Made by a program: the position numbers and the translations under genes | Part shown: positions 17,515-26,190 of the stretch, in pieces | How positions within the stretch are numbered: position 1 is the stretch's first letter | Layout of the letters: every line of letters starts with the position of its first letter | The notes under the pieces: generated by a model | Databases searched by the model: none | What the model saw: the letters and a program-made list of their open reading frames with translations, nothing else | Told to the model about the DNA's origin: nothing | Origin: Acidobacteriota bacterium | GTDB lineage: Bacteria > Acidobacteriota > Blastocatellia > Pyrinomonadales > Pyrinomonadaceae | Direction: 5' to 3' | DNA length: 64,000 nt | Assembly: GCA_019639195.1 (NCBI GenBank) | Contig: JAHBSI010000002.1 | Coordinates: forward strand, 310,001 to 374,000

Positions 17515-19185
17515 TCATCCTCGCTCCAACTCGACGATGGTGATCACGATCACCGGCTTTGTACCGAGTTCGTTTTGAAGGTAGCGTTTTAGGGAAATGC
17601 GCAGCTGTTCGCGAAAGATCGTCCTATCGACGATGTGCTCGCGTTTCATATCATTGATCGCCTCGACGATCGCCTCACGAGCCTCGGCTAGAAAGCCGTT
17701 CGTGGGATCGATACCCGCAACGCCCTGGAAATCCAATATCGGTTCACCGACAAGGTCGTGGGTCTTCTTGTCGATGGTGACGACGAGGCTTGCAGCGCCA
17801 CCATAGGCCAGTCGCTTTCGCTCCCGTACGGTCTCGTACTCGATCTCTTCCATCGATTCCTCATCGATAAACGTTTTGAAAAGAGCGATCTTCTCGACGA
17901 TCCGGACCGACCGTTCATCGAGCTCGATCATGTCACCGTTCTCGACGAGCAGAATGTTCTCGTCGTCATAACCCGCGATATGATTCTTGATGAATTCCTT
18001 CTGTCGGAACAGCATTCTGTACTCGCCGTGGATCGGGATCACGAAGTCCGGTCGAGCCGTCTCAACCATTATCCGGATATCTTCCTGCGAAGCATGGCCT
18101 GAGACGTGAACAAGTCTCCGTTTTTCCTCGATGATGTTTGCGCCGCGCTTGTAAAGGTGGCCGATCAGGCGGCTAATGTTCTTTTCGTTCCCGGGGATGA
18201 TTCGGGCCGAAAGAACGACCGTATCACCGTTCTCGATCTGCATTCCCCTGTAAACCTGTGTCGCAAGGTTCCAGAGTGCGGCCCGCATTTCGCCCTGCGA
18301 GCCGGTCACAAGGTAGCAGATCTCATCGTCATCGAGTGCACGTGCGTTCGAAAGGTCGATGAGTGTATCGTGCGGGATCTTGAGAAGTCCTTGTTCGGAC
18401 GCTATCTCAACATTCCGCTGCATTGAGCGGCCGAGCACGCAAACCCGACGGCCAAATTCGTGGGCAACGTCAAATATGATCTGCAATCTATGGAGCGACG
18501 ACGAAAATGTCGCTATGAAAAGCCGCCCATCCGTTTCCTCGAAGATCTCCTCGAATGCAGGAATTACGGCCTGTTCCGAAGGGGTCCTGCCCGGAACCGT
18601 CGCATTCGTCGAATCGCACAATAAAGCAAGGACGCCGTCGTCACCGATCTCCTCGAGTCTTGCGAGATCATATGGCTTACCGATGACCGGTGTGTCGTCG
18701 ATCTTGTAATCACCCGTGTGAATTATCGTCCCGACCGGAGTTGTTATCGCAAGTGAAAAGCACTCGACGAGCGAGTGCGATGCGTGAACGAATTCAATGC
18801 TAAAAGGCCCAACCTCGACCGTTTGCCCGGCCTTTACGCGGTGCAGCATCACATCGCCGAGCATGTCGAACTCCTCAAGACGCTTCTCGGCCAGGGCAAG
18901 CGTGAACCGCGAAGAATAGACCGGAACATTGAATTTCCTGAGAATATAGGCAAGTGCACCGATGTGATCTTCGTGCCCGTGAGTCAAGATGATCGCGGTA
19001 ATGTCGTCGCGGTAAGCTTCGAGAAAGTCGAAATTCGGGATCGAGATATCAACCCCGTACGGCGTTTCTTCAGGAAAGCCCATACCGGCATCGACGATGA
19101 TCATCTCACCGTCATAGCGGATGCCCATACAGTTCATCCCGAATTCGCCTATACCGCCAAGCGGTATTATTTCAACTTTGCTCAC
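17515..19185 (-). CDS. rnj: Ribonuclease J
   Basis: Metallo-beta-lactamase/beta-CASP ribonuclease with 5'-3' exonuclease and endonuclease activity in mRNA turnover (556 aa). Zinc motif LTHGHEDHIGAL near residue 68, GDYKID near 153, beta-CASP segments including LLCDSTNA near 180 and VHVSGHASQEDI near 365, and a C-terminal domain. GTG at 19185 is chosen because GAGG lies 5 nt upstream and the family begins SKVEIIPLGGIGEFGMN; the longer open frame would overlap rsmA. It is 59 bp downstream of the rsmA stop. Confidence 0.95.
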   Translation of the reverse strand: MSKVEIIPLGGIGEFGMNCMGIRYDGEMIIVDAGMGFPEETPYGVDISIPNFDFLEAYRDDITAIILTHGHEDHIGALAYILRKFNVPVYSSRFTLALAEKRLEEFDMLGDVMLHRVKAGQTVEVGPFSIEFVHASHSLVECFSLAITTPVGTIIHTGDYKIDDTPVIGKPYDLARLEEIGDDGVLALLCDSTNATVPGRTPSEQAVIPAFEEIFEETDGRLFIATFSSSLHRLQIIFDVAHEFGRRVCVLGRSMQRNVEIASEQGLLKIPHDTLIDLSNARALDDDEICYLVTGSQGEMRAALWNLATQVYRGMQIENGDTVVLSARIIPGNEKNISRLIGHLYKRGANIIEEKRRLVHVSGHASQEDIRIMVETARPDFVIPIHGEYRMLFRQKEFIKNHIAGYDDENILLVENGDMIELDERSVRIVEKIALFKTFIDEESMEEIEYETVRERKRLAYGGAASLVVTIDKKTHDLVGEPILDFQGVAGIDPTNGFLAEAREAIVEAINDMKREHIVDRTIFREQLRISLKRYLQNELGTKPVIVITIVELERG

Positions 19186-19244
19186 AAATACCTCAGTCAA
19201 TAGAATTGCAGATGAAATAGTAGCACGGCTTGCGGCCACTTTTC

Positions 19245-20027
19245 TTACCATTCACTGCTAACGACGGCCGCCAAGGTCTGCCACTCCTCGAGCGTGAGCG
19301 ATTCAGCCCGACGCGAGAGGTCTAACGAAGGCTCACGGCCAACAAGATCCGAGAGAGTGTTTCGAAGCATCTTCCGTCGTTGTGAAAAGCCGCGAGAAAC
19401 GAGTTCACGAACCTCAGGCCGGTCAAACACATTCGCCGGCTTTGGAACTAATCGAAGGACGCTGCTCCAGACCTTTGGCGCCGGTCGAAAGGCTCCGGGG
19501 CCAATATCGAAACGTTTCTCAATATCGAATGCCGCCCGTGCAATAACGGATAGAAATCCGCGGTCGGAAGTGCTCTCGACGGCAAGGATCCTGTCAGCAA
19601 CTTCCCGCTGGAACATTAAAACCGCCTCCGAGAACAAGTTCCTTTCGAGCGAGAGTCTTTCGAGAATCGCCGTCGAAATGTTGTACGGCAGGTTGCCGAT
19701 CACCTTAAATGGCGGTTCCAGAACCTCAGCAAGCGAGGCTTGAAGGATGTCCCGCCCGACCAGGTGAAAAGCTTTTGTATCGGAAAATTCTTCCGTCAGG
19801 AACGCCTGCAGGTCGCGATCGATCTCAACAGCCCACACTTCCGCTCCGGTGGCAAGAATTTCTTTTGTAAGCGCACCGCGTCCGGGCCCGATCTCGATAA
19901 CGCGATCGCCGTTCGCGATATGGGCCACGCCTACGATCTTCGAAAGTATCGCCTTATCAACAAGAAAATTCTGTCCAAAACGCTTTTTTGCGGCGAATCC
20001 CGGCGAAGATGTGCTGCCTTTCGACAT
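19245..20027 (-). CDS. rsmA: 16S rRNA dimethyladenosine transferase
   Basis: KsgA/RsmA, which dimethylates two adjacent adenines near the 3' end of 16S rRNA during late 30S assembly (260 aa). The SAM-binding motif is VIEIGPGRGALT near residue 43, the catalytic motif IGNLPYNIST near 110, and the N-terminus has KKRFGQNFLVD. A GGAG box sits 8 nt before the ATG. It follows ribD by 15 bp in the same direction. Confidence 0.96.
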   Translation of the reverse strand: MSKGSTSSPGFAAKKRFGQNFLVDKAILSKIVGVAHIANGDRVIEIGPGRGALTKEILATGAEVWAVEIDRDLQAFLTEEFSDTKAFHLVGRDILQASLAEVLEPPFKVIGNLPYNISTAILERLSLERNLFSEAVLMFQREVADRILAVESTSDRGFLSVIARAAFDIEKRFDIGPGAFRPAPKVWSSVLRLVPKPANVFDRPEVRELVSRGFSQRRKMLRNTLSDLVGREPSLDLSRRAESLTLEEWQTLAAVVSSEW

Positions 20028-20042
20028 ATTGGGATCTCCGGA

Positions 20043-21158
20043 TCAGGCAGCGTCGGAGTTTTCCGGGTAGCCGGTAACTTCGATGTCGCGACCGTGAAGT
20101 TGGACGGACACGTTTGAGAGCTTTAAGGCGTCTGACATTTCGGCGGCACCTTCGCCGGCGAAGGCGGTCGGTGCATCATCTCCGCCAATGACCAGCGGTG
20201 CGAAGATGATCGAAAGTTTGTCGATCAGGCCTGCGTCGCGGAAAGATCCGGCGATCGCTGAACCGCCCTCAACAAGGACGCTTTGGATATCCCTTTTCTT
20301 CAGCTCAGCCAAGACGAAGTTGAGATCGTGGCCGCCACCGGGATCGTGGATGACCACGACGCCTTTTTCTTCCAACTGGTCCGCTTTGTCGCCTTTCTGA
20401 GATGTGAAAATGATCGTCGGCACTTCACCGGCGGTCTCAACGATATTGCTTGCGAGAGGCGTTGCCAGATGACCATCAAGGACGACACGCACAAGCGGTC
20501 TCCGTCGCGGTAAGCCGCTGCGGTCGGTAAGGCTCGGGTCGTCAACCGCCACCGTTGTTCCACCGACAAGGATCGCGTCATACTCGTGTCGAAGGGCTTG
20601 CACCCGTTGCCGAGCCTCATCACTCGACAGATACGTCGATACGCTTGAGGACAGCGAGATCCTGCCATCAAGAGACGCAGCGAGTTTTAGGTGAACAAAG
20701 GGACGCCCTTTCTTGTGCCAACAAAAGAACTTTTCGTTAAGCCTTTTGGCCGCTTCCTCGCAAATCCCTGTTACGACTTCAATTCCCGCCTTTCTGAGTT
20801 CCTCAAAACCCTTGCCCGAAACAAGTGGATTTGGATCTTCAACGGGACAAACAACGCGTGCAATGCCGGCCTCGATCAGAGCTTCGGTGCAAGGCGGCGT
20901 CTTTCCATGATGAGAGTGAGGTTCGAGCGAAACGTACGCCGTAGCACCTCGGGCTCTATCTCCCGCAGCCTCGAGCGCGATCACCTCCGCGTGAGTAACA
21001 CCATCGTAAGTGTAAAAGCCCTCGCCGATAACCTCGCCGTTCGCCACGATCACACAACCGACAAGCGGATTCGGGCTTACCAGTCCGATCCCGCGAGCAG
21101 CGAGAGCCAAGGCCCGCTCCATGAATGCCAGATCTCGGTCTATTGCTAAATCGTCCAC
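20043..21158 (-). CDS. ribD: Bifunctional riboflavin deaminase/reductase RibD
   Basis: Two-step riboflavin pathway enzyme (371 aa): an N-terminal cytidine-deaminase-like domain (about 8-150) and a C-terminal reductase domain (about 155-365). Deaminase motifs: HAE at residues 56-58 with catalytic Glu58, and TPPC with zinc ligand Cys90. The other zinc ligand, normally Cys in the EPC motif, is His81 here (EPHSHHGKTPPC). The reductase part has the KLAASLDGRI and LVEGGSAIAGSF motifs. GTG start at 21158. It lies 6 bp after ftsY. No FMN riboswitch and no other rib genes are near, so riboflavin genes are scattered in this genome. Confidence 0.94.
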   Translation of the reverse strand: MDDLAIDRDLAFMERALALAARGIGLVSPNPLVGCVIVANGEVIGEGFYTYDGVTHAEVIALEAAGDRARGATAYVSLEPHSHHGKTPPCTEALIEAGIARVVCPVEDPNPLVSGKGFEELRKAGIEVVTGICEEAAKRLNEKFFCWHKKGRPFVHLKLAASLDGRISLSSSVSTYLSSDEARQRVQALRHEYDAILVGGTTVAVDDPSLTDRSGLPRRRPLVRVVLDGHLATPLASNIVETAGEVPTIIFTSQKGDKADQLEEKGVVVIHDPGGGHDLNFVLAELKKRDIQSVLVEGGSAIAGSFRDAGLIDKLSIIFAPLVIGGDDAPTAFAGEGAAEMSDALKLSNVSVQLHGRDIEVTGYPENSDAA

Positions 21159-21164
21159 AATTCC

Positions 21165-22193
21165 CTATTCGAAGAGCCCGTTCACATAGGCCTGAGGTTC
21201 GAAAACTACAAGGTCATCAACCTGTTCGCCGATCCCGACATAACGGATAGGCAGGTCAAGTTCCTTCGCGATAGCGACCGCGATGCCGCCGCGTGCGGTT
21301 CCGTCCAGCTTCGTTATCACAAGGCCGGTAACGTCCGCTGTTTTCATAAATTGACGCGCCTGTTCAAGGCCATTCTGACCCGTGACGGCATCGATCACGA
21401 GTAGAGTTTCGTGCGGCGCACCTAAAACTTCACGTCCGGCGATGCGCTTCATTTTCTCAAGCTCGGCCATCAAGTTCGATTTGTTATGAAGGCGTCCGGC
21501 GGTATCAACGATGAGCACATCGGAATCGCGAGCCTTACTCGCAGCCAAAGCGTCATATAGAACAGCCGCCGGATCAGTTCCCTGTTTTTGCTGAACGATC
21601 TCAACCCCGGCACGTTGGGCCCAGATCTCAAGCTGATCGCTTGCGGCCGCACGAAAAGTGTCCGCGGCACAGATGAGCACGTCGTTGCCTTCGTTCTTGA
21701 TCCGTTGAGCAAGCTTGCCGATCGTCGTTGTCTTCCCGACCCCGTTTACGCCAACGACCATCATCACATACGGTTTGATGGCGGTGTCAACAGAAAGTTC
21801 GTCTGCGACCCCGTGCTTCTCTGAATTCGCCAGGATGGCCAAAAGCTCCCTTTTGATCGCCTTTTTAAGAGCCTCGAGGTCACGGATCTCGTCCCTGGAC
21901 ACGCCCTTTCGAACAGTGTCGAGGATGTGCATCGTCGTCGCAACGCCGATGTCAGTCGAGATAAGCATTTCCTCGAGCTCGTCGAGGAATGCATCATCGA
22001 TCTGCTTTCGCCCTTCAAAGATGGTATCGAGCCGGTTGTTGATGGAATCTCGCGTCTTCTCGATAGCACGCGAAAAACGCACGCCGAATTCACGCTCGAC
22101 CGCCTCTTCCTGAGCCTTCAGCTCTTCGAGGGACTTATCGAGCCCAAGTATCGACGGGCTCTGCTCGCTCTTTCTACGCCAAAACAACTTCAT
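21165..22193 (-). CDS. ftsY: Signal recognition particle receptor FtsY
   Basis: SRP receptor GTPase that docks ribosome-nascent chains at the membrane (342 aa). N-terminal helical domain with a charged A-region that is short, followed by the NG domain: G1 [16 protein letters not shown] near residue 147, the [13 protein letters not shown] motif near 230, [12 protein letters not shown] near 295, and a C-terminal [12 protein letters not shown]. First gene of a run ftsY-ribD-rsmA; a terminator-like hairpin separates it from the preceding membrane-protein gene. Confidence 0.97.
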   Translation of the reverse strand: MKLFWRRKSEQSPSILGLDKSLEELKAQEEAVEREFGVRFSRAIEKTRDSINNRLDTIFEGRKQIDDAFLDELEEMLISTDIGVATTMHILDTVRKGVSRDEIRDLEALKKAIKRELLAILANSEKHGVADELSVDTAIKPYVMMVVGVNGVGKTTTIGKLAQRIKNEGNDVLICAADTFRAAASDQLEIWAQRAGVEIVQQKQGTDPAAVLYDALAASKARDSDVLIVDTAGRLHNKSNLMAELEKMKRIAGREVLGAPHETLLVIDAVTGQNGLEQARQFMKTADVTGLVITKLDGTARGGIAVAIAKELDLPIRYVGIGEQVDDLVVFEPQAYVNGLFE

Positions 22194-22232
22194 AGTCTGC
22201 TGATCCGAGACAACCGCAAACTAAAGAGTATA

Positions 22233-22275
22233 AAAGAATAAAAAGGGCGTAACAAACGGCAGAAGTGCTACGGCC
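22233..22275 (-). terminator. Probable intrinsic terminator after the GYF-like/Yip1 gene
   Basis: On the minus strand a 10-bp stem (one C-C mismatch, one G-U pair) formed by 22275-22266 and 22254-22245 with a 11-nt loop is followed by TTTTTATTCTTTT. It touches the stop codon of the upstream gene and would separate it from ftsY. Confidence 0.55.
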
Positions 22276-23963
22276 TATATTGGAAGTTTCAGCCGCGACC
22301 GTGCTTTGAAAAGCAGGAATCCGATCGAACATGCAAACACAGCCCACAGATAGAAGCCGATAAAGCTTGTAAGGAATTTTGCAGGAATATTGCCCAGCAT
22401 CGGCAAATTGAACGGAGAAAAGATCGCCGCAAGGATCGTCGCAGCAAATCCACCAAGAAATGCCAGAGCGAGTGCCATCAGCAAAAGTTTGACGTAGTCA
22501 AACCCGAGATTCCAGATCGTATCAAGCCCCACGAGCGGATTGATGGTGGCACCAATGGAGTTCGTATAGCCGGCAACGATGCAGGCTGCCGGAAAAAATA
22601 TCAGACCCCAGAGCATGAAGATACCTGCCAGCAGCAGGTATTTAAATCCGCGCCGCACAAAGGTCTCGATCAGTGCACTTTCAGATCCTGGTGCCGCCGC
22701 CGCCCCTTTCCCGGCCTGCTGAGCCTGTACCTGTTTTGAAAAGGCCTCAAACTCCGCGTTTACTTCCTCTTGTCGCTTCTTGAGATCTTCAGTAGTGGTT
22801 GCTGCGGAACCGCTATCGGCGGACTCAGCTGAGGCGATCCGGTCGCGCTGCACATTAGCCTGTTTGTTCAAGAGTTCGCGAACTCGATCGGACTGCTGGG
22901 CACCTTTAGCTGCGTTTGGAAGTTCAGAGGCCGCGGGAATTGCACCCTCGGCGATCTTCTGCCCGGGAATCACGCCGTCGTTCACGGCACCGATCACGAA
23001 GAACGCAATTACGATGACCATCGCAATGAACGGCCCAAAAGAAACGATGTACGCCGCGATACTTAGGAAGAAAGGCCGCAAAATATCGTCCCAAACGGAA
23101 AAGTCTTCAAAAGACGGCATAAAATTCGCGTCCGTCTGACCCTTTGCGAACTCTTCGGCGATTTGAGAGAGCACCCCGAACGTAAGCATGTTCGAAAAGA
23201 GGAAGCAAAAGATGGCCGCCACCCACATGAATGGCCCGCCAAAACCAGCAACAGCCTGTCCTGTGGACAGTGCTGCGTAAAGAGCGCCGCCGAGGAGCAA
23301 GCTCGTACCAAACTTAAAAGGATGTCCGATCGCATTCGCAAAATCGCCGAATCCGAAACCGCCACCGGCAACGAAGTGTTGGCTTTCCTCCCTGCGTTTC
23401 TTCTCGATCTGTCCGACCGAATCGCACATCGCACCGCAAGACGGACAGATCTTCACGCTGGCATATGTCTTTGGGCAGCCCTTACAGAAGCTGCCTCCGC
23501 AGGAAGAGCAGATATACGCTGTCAAGACGTCTTTGTGAATGCTGCAGAACGTTGGATCCGATGGTGAAGCCGGCGGTGCGGGAACCGCCGCAATGTTTGG
23601 AATGATCACATCCGACGATGGCTCGTCGGGGACTTCGGCAGCCCGGACTTCAGGCTCGTTCAGGCCGAGAAGATCGTTTGATTCCGTAGGATTCGAGGTG
23701 CTAACGGAAAACGTCGTTGGATCGAGCTTCTCCGTCTGTGCGATCGGCACCGGTATCGGCTGTCCGTTCTCCACCGCGTGAAAGACCGCGGCAAGGGATG
23801 GGACGCGGCTGGCTTCGATCCAGCGAAGATTCCCTTTGCGGACCTTGTCAGCTCGCAGCAAACTGCCCTCTTCGATCCATTTCGAAAGATCCGCAAAGCT
23901 TCCTTGATAGACCTCATTGTTGGCTTCGACCTGCCAGATCTCCTGATCAGAGTGCTGTTCCAT
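22275..23963 (-). CDS. GYF-like/B-box zinc-binding/Yip1-type membrane protein
   Basis: Multi-domain membrane protein of 562 aa with no exact named family. Residues 8-60 resemble the bacterial GYF_2-like domain (IWQVEANNEVYQGSF...WIEEGSL). A low-complexity linker follows to about 140. Residues 140-190 hold a B-box-like zinc site (FCSIHKD...CSSCGGSFCKGC...CPSCGAMC). The rest has about six hydrophobic segments with the Yip1-like PFKFG start, interrupted by a Gln/Ala-rich coiled segment about 355-415. Proteins of this build are common in Acidobacteria and may be stress or membrane-organisation factors; the function is unproven. It lies 20 bp downstream of the HD-GYP gene and is probably cotranscribed with it. 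Confidence 0.75.
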   Translation of the reverse strand: MEQHSDQEIWQVEANNEVYQGSFADLSKWIEEGSLLRADKVRKGNLRWIEASRVPSLAAVFHAVENGQPIPVPIAQTEKLDPTTFSVSTSNPTESNDLLGLNEPEVRAAEVPDEPSSDVIIPNIAAVPAPPASPSDPTFCSIHKDVLTAYICSSCGGSFCKGCPKTYASVKICPSCGAMCDSVGQIEKKRREESQHFVAGGGFGFGDFANAIGHPFKFGTSLLLGGALYAALSTGQAVAGFGGPFMWVAAIFCFLFSNMLTFGVLSQIAEEFAKGQTDANFMPSFEDFSVWDDILRPFFLSIAAYIVSFGPFIAMVIVIAFFVIGAVNDGVIPGQKIAEGAIPAASELPNAAKGAQQSDRVRELLNKQANVQRDRIASAESADSGSAATTTEDLKKRQEEVNAEFEAFSKQVQAQQAGKGAAAAPGSESALIETFVRRGFKYLLLAGIFMLWGLIFFPAACIVAGYTNSIGATINPLVGLDTIWNLGFDYVKLLLMALALAFLGGFAATILAAIFSPFNLPMLGNIPAKFLTSFIGFYLWAVFACSIGFLLFKARSRLKLPI

Positions 23964-23983
23964 GACTGTTCTTTCCTGAGAAA

Positions 23984-25999
23984 TTATGAGGTGAGTTCTA
24001 AGAGCTCAGCGTCCTCGAGCGCGAGATCTTCCGTCGGGCACTCGATGGGTGGTACGGTTAAGACCTCAACGTCAACAACCGTTAGTTCTTCCTCCACTAA
24101 GGGAATGAGCGGTGCCTCATCGCTTTCGGCGGCGGATTCTTCGCCCGCAGTCGGCAAGACCGATCCCTCACCGCTTGGAGCCGCAGGCGGTTCTTCCGCC
24201 GGGTTATGTTCATCATCGTCTTCAGCGGCTTGCTGATCGCGAATTGACGCCATTTGCCGAACAATTCCGTTTGCGACCTCACCCGCCTCGCAGGCCCCAA
24301 CAAGGGCCTCGACCACGCTACTGTCGTAGCGGGTCCCGACGAGTTCACGGAGCCGGGTCAATGCGGCCTGAAGCTGCATACCGCGCGAATACGGCCGGTC
24401 GATCGTCATGGCATCAAACGTATCGGCAACAGATACGATCTTCGCCTGAAGCGGTATCTCATCGCCTTTTAACCCCTGCGGATAGCCTTCGCCGTTCACC
24501 ATCTCATGATGCATATACATGCCGGGCAAAAAGTCTTTCATCGCCGGTATCTGCGACATGATCTTGTAGCCCTTCTGCGGATGGGTCTTCATTATTTCGT
24601 ACTCTTCTGGCGTGAGCGCCGCAGGTTTTTTGAGAATTGCGTCGTCGATTGCGATCTTTCCAATGTCGTGGAGCAACGCACTCATCCTCAGCGTTTCAAG
24701 CTCAGTTTCGGGCATCCCAAGGCGTTTGCCGATGGCGACAGAAATGCGAGCAACTCGCTCCGAATGGCCGCGAGTGTACTTATCCTTCCCGTCAATTGCG
24801 GCAGCGAGAGCCTTTACAGTGCCGAAGAAGAGTTCCCGATTCTCTTCAGCGGCGCGAGCAAGATTTGCGATCTGCTCCTCGATCTTGTCGGACATCACGT
24901 TAAAGCTTTCGCCCAGCGTTCCGATCTCGGTTATGTTCCCTTCTTTAACGCGGCGGGAAAAGTCCCCACTGGCGATCTGCTTTGCAGCCGATGCAAGGTT
25001 TAGAAGAGGCGATGTCATCCAGCGAGACAGAACCAGGCCCGCCGCGAGAGCAAAGACGGCGAATAGGAGGCTGATCATCCACGTCTGCCATTTCATTTCG
25101 CCAACGATCGCCAGAGCACGTGAAGTGTCCTGCATCGTAAATACGCCAAAATTCTGATTCGCGCCTACCCGTGCGGTCGAGTAGGCACCGATCATGTCGT
25201 ACTTTGAACCAGCTTCCTCGGCCGTGAAAGGAACCAAGGCGGACTGGACCTGAGAGCCTGATTCAAGCCATTCAGAAACGATCTTTAGATTCGTCATCGG
25301 ATGACGGGATTCTACGAAGCCCTTGTCCGGGTGAAAGATCGTCTTTCCACTAGAGTCAACGACAAATATTATCGGCAGGCCCTGCTTCCAGAGATCTTCG
25401 CTCTTTGCACCAGAAATACCGACCACGCTCTGGGCAATGTTCTGCATCGATGCGATCGCAACGATCTCAGCGGCCACCGCACCGTTTATCTTCACCTCGC
25501 GGCTGAATGTCATCCCGAGGGTGCCGCTCGATGCGACCCTTTGCGGCGGGCCGATCCACACACCGTCACCCTCGTGATTGTTGACCGCGGAGGCAGCGAT
25601 CTCTTCAATGTCAGCCTGCGCCACACCGGGACGGAACACAGAAAGCGAATCCACACCTACTGGCTTGATCGAAAGAGCAAGAAGGTCCGGGTTTTGCCGC
25701 AGCACTTCGCCAAGTTTTGCTTCAGTTCCCGACGCTCCAATGATCTTTGGATCGTGCGATAGTTCAAGAGCAACCCCAAGCCCGTCAACGATCGATTCAA
25801 AGCGCCGTCCAAACATCTCGATCTGCCGTGCCTTTTCTTGAACAAGCTGTATTTGATATCGATTCTCGGCAGCGCGCAGTTCTCCCGCTGACTTGTCGGA
25901 TAGCGTCCAACCTGTGAGAAGAAGCGGAACGAGACCGACGATCAACAGAGTCGCGATCACAAAGTAGATTAGACTGACCTTTCTGCTAAACGTGGGCAT
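23984..25999 (-). CDS. Membrane sensor with Cache, HAMP and HD-GYP phosphodiesterase domains
   Basis: Predicted c-di-GMP phosphodiesterase coupled to an extracytoplasmic sensor (671 aa). TM helix about 5-31 (VSLIYFVIATLLIVGLVPLLL), a periplasmic dCache-like region about 35-290, TM2 about 305-327, HAMP about 328-380, HD-GYP about 390-580. The catalytic HD is His444-Asp445 (LLHDIGKIAIDD), followed by the MHHEMVNGEGYPQGL motif at about 496 and VADTFDAMT. An acidic Glu/Ala-rich tail of about 80 residues ends the protein. ATG at 25999 is chosen, since the hydrophobic anchor begins right there; an ATG 57 bp upstream is possible. A terminator separates it from the S9 peptidase gene upstream. Confidence 0.9.
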   Translation of the reverse strand: MPTFSRKVSLIYFVIATLLIVGLVPLLLTGWTLSDKSAGELRAAENRYQIQLVQEKARQIEMFGRRFESIVDGLGVALELSHDPKIIGASGTEAKLGEVLRQNPDLLALSIKPVGVDSLSVFRPGVAQADIEEIAASAVNNHEGDGVWIGPPQRVASSGTLGMTFSREVKINGAVAAEIVAIASMQNIAQSVVGISGAKSEDLWKQGLPIIFVVDSSGKTIFHPDKGFVESRHPMTNLKIVSEWLESGSQVQSALVPFTAEEAGSKYDMIGAYSTARVGANQNFGVFTMQDTSRALAIVGEMKWQTWMISLLFAVFALAAGLVLSRWMTSPLLNLASAAKQIASGDFSRRVKEGNITEIGTLGESFNVMSDKIEEQIANLARAAEENRELFFGTVKALAAAIDGKDKYTRGHSERVARISVAIGKRLGMPETELETLRMSALLHDIGKIAIDDAILKKPAALTPEEYEIMKTHPQKGYKIMSQIPAMKDFLPGMYMHHEMVNGEGYPQGLKGDEIPLQAKIVSVADTFDAMTIDRPYSRGMQLQAALTRLRELVGTRYDSSVVEALVGACEAGEVANGIVRQMASIRDQQAAEDDDEHNPAEEPPAAPSGEGSVLPTAGEESAAESDEAPLIPLVEEELTVVDVEVLTVPPIECPTEDLALEDAELLELTS

Positions 26000-26128
26000 A
26001 CAACTAAAAAGAGGCAGGGAAAGGAGACTGAGTCGAAGTGTGGGGTTTCGCCTCAACCTAAATTCTATGCGAACGGCGGGAAATGGTCAACAAGTTTCAA
26101 CACTCGTGAACCTCTGCGTGTCAATAGC

Positions 26129-26164
26129 AAAAAGCGAGGTGCAGCTTTCTTGGCCGCACCCCGC
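26129..26164 (-). terminator. Intrinsic terminator after the S9 peptidase gene
   Basis: On the minus strand, GCGGGGTGC (26164-26156) pairs with GCACCTCGC (26142-26134) with one mismatch and is followed by TTTTT. It lies 27 bp past the S9 peptidase stop and before the HD-GYP start. Confidence 0.75.
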
Positions 26165-26190
26165 ATTTCGGTAAAAAGCTGAGCTTTCGA

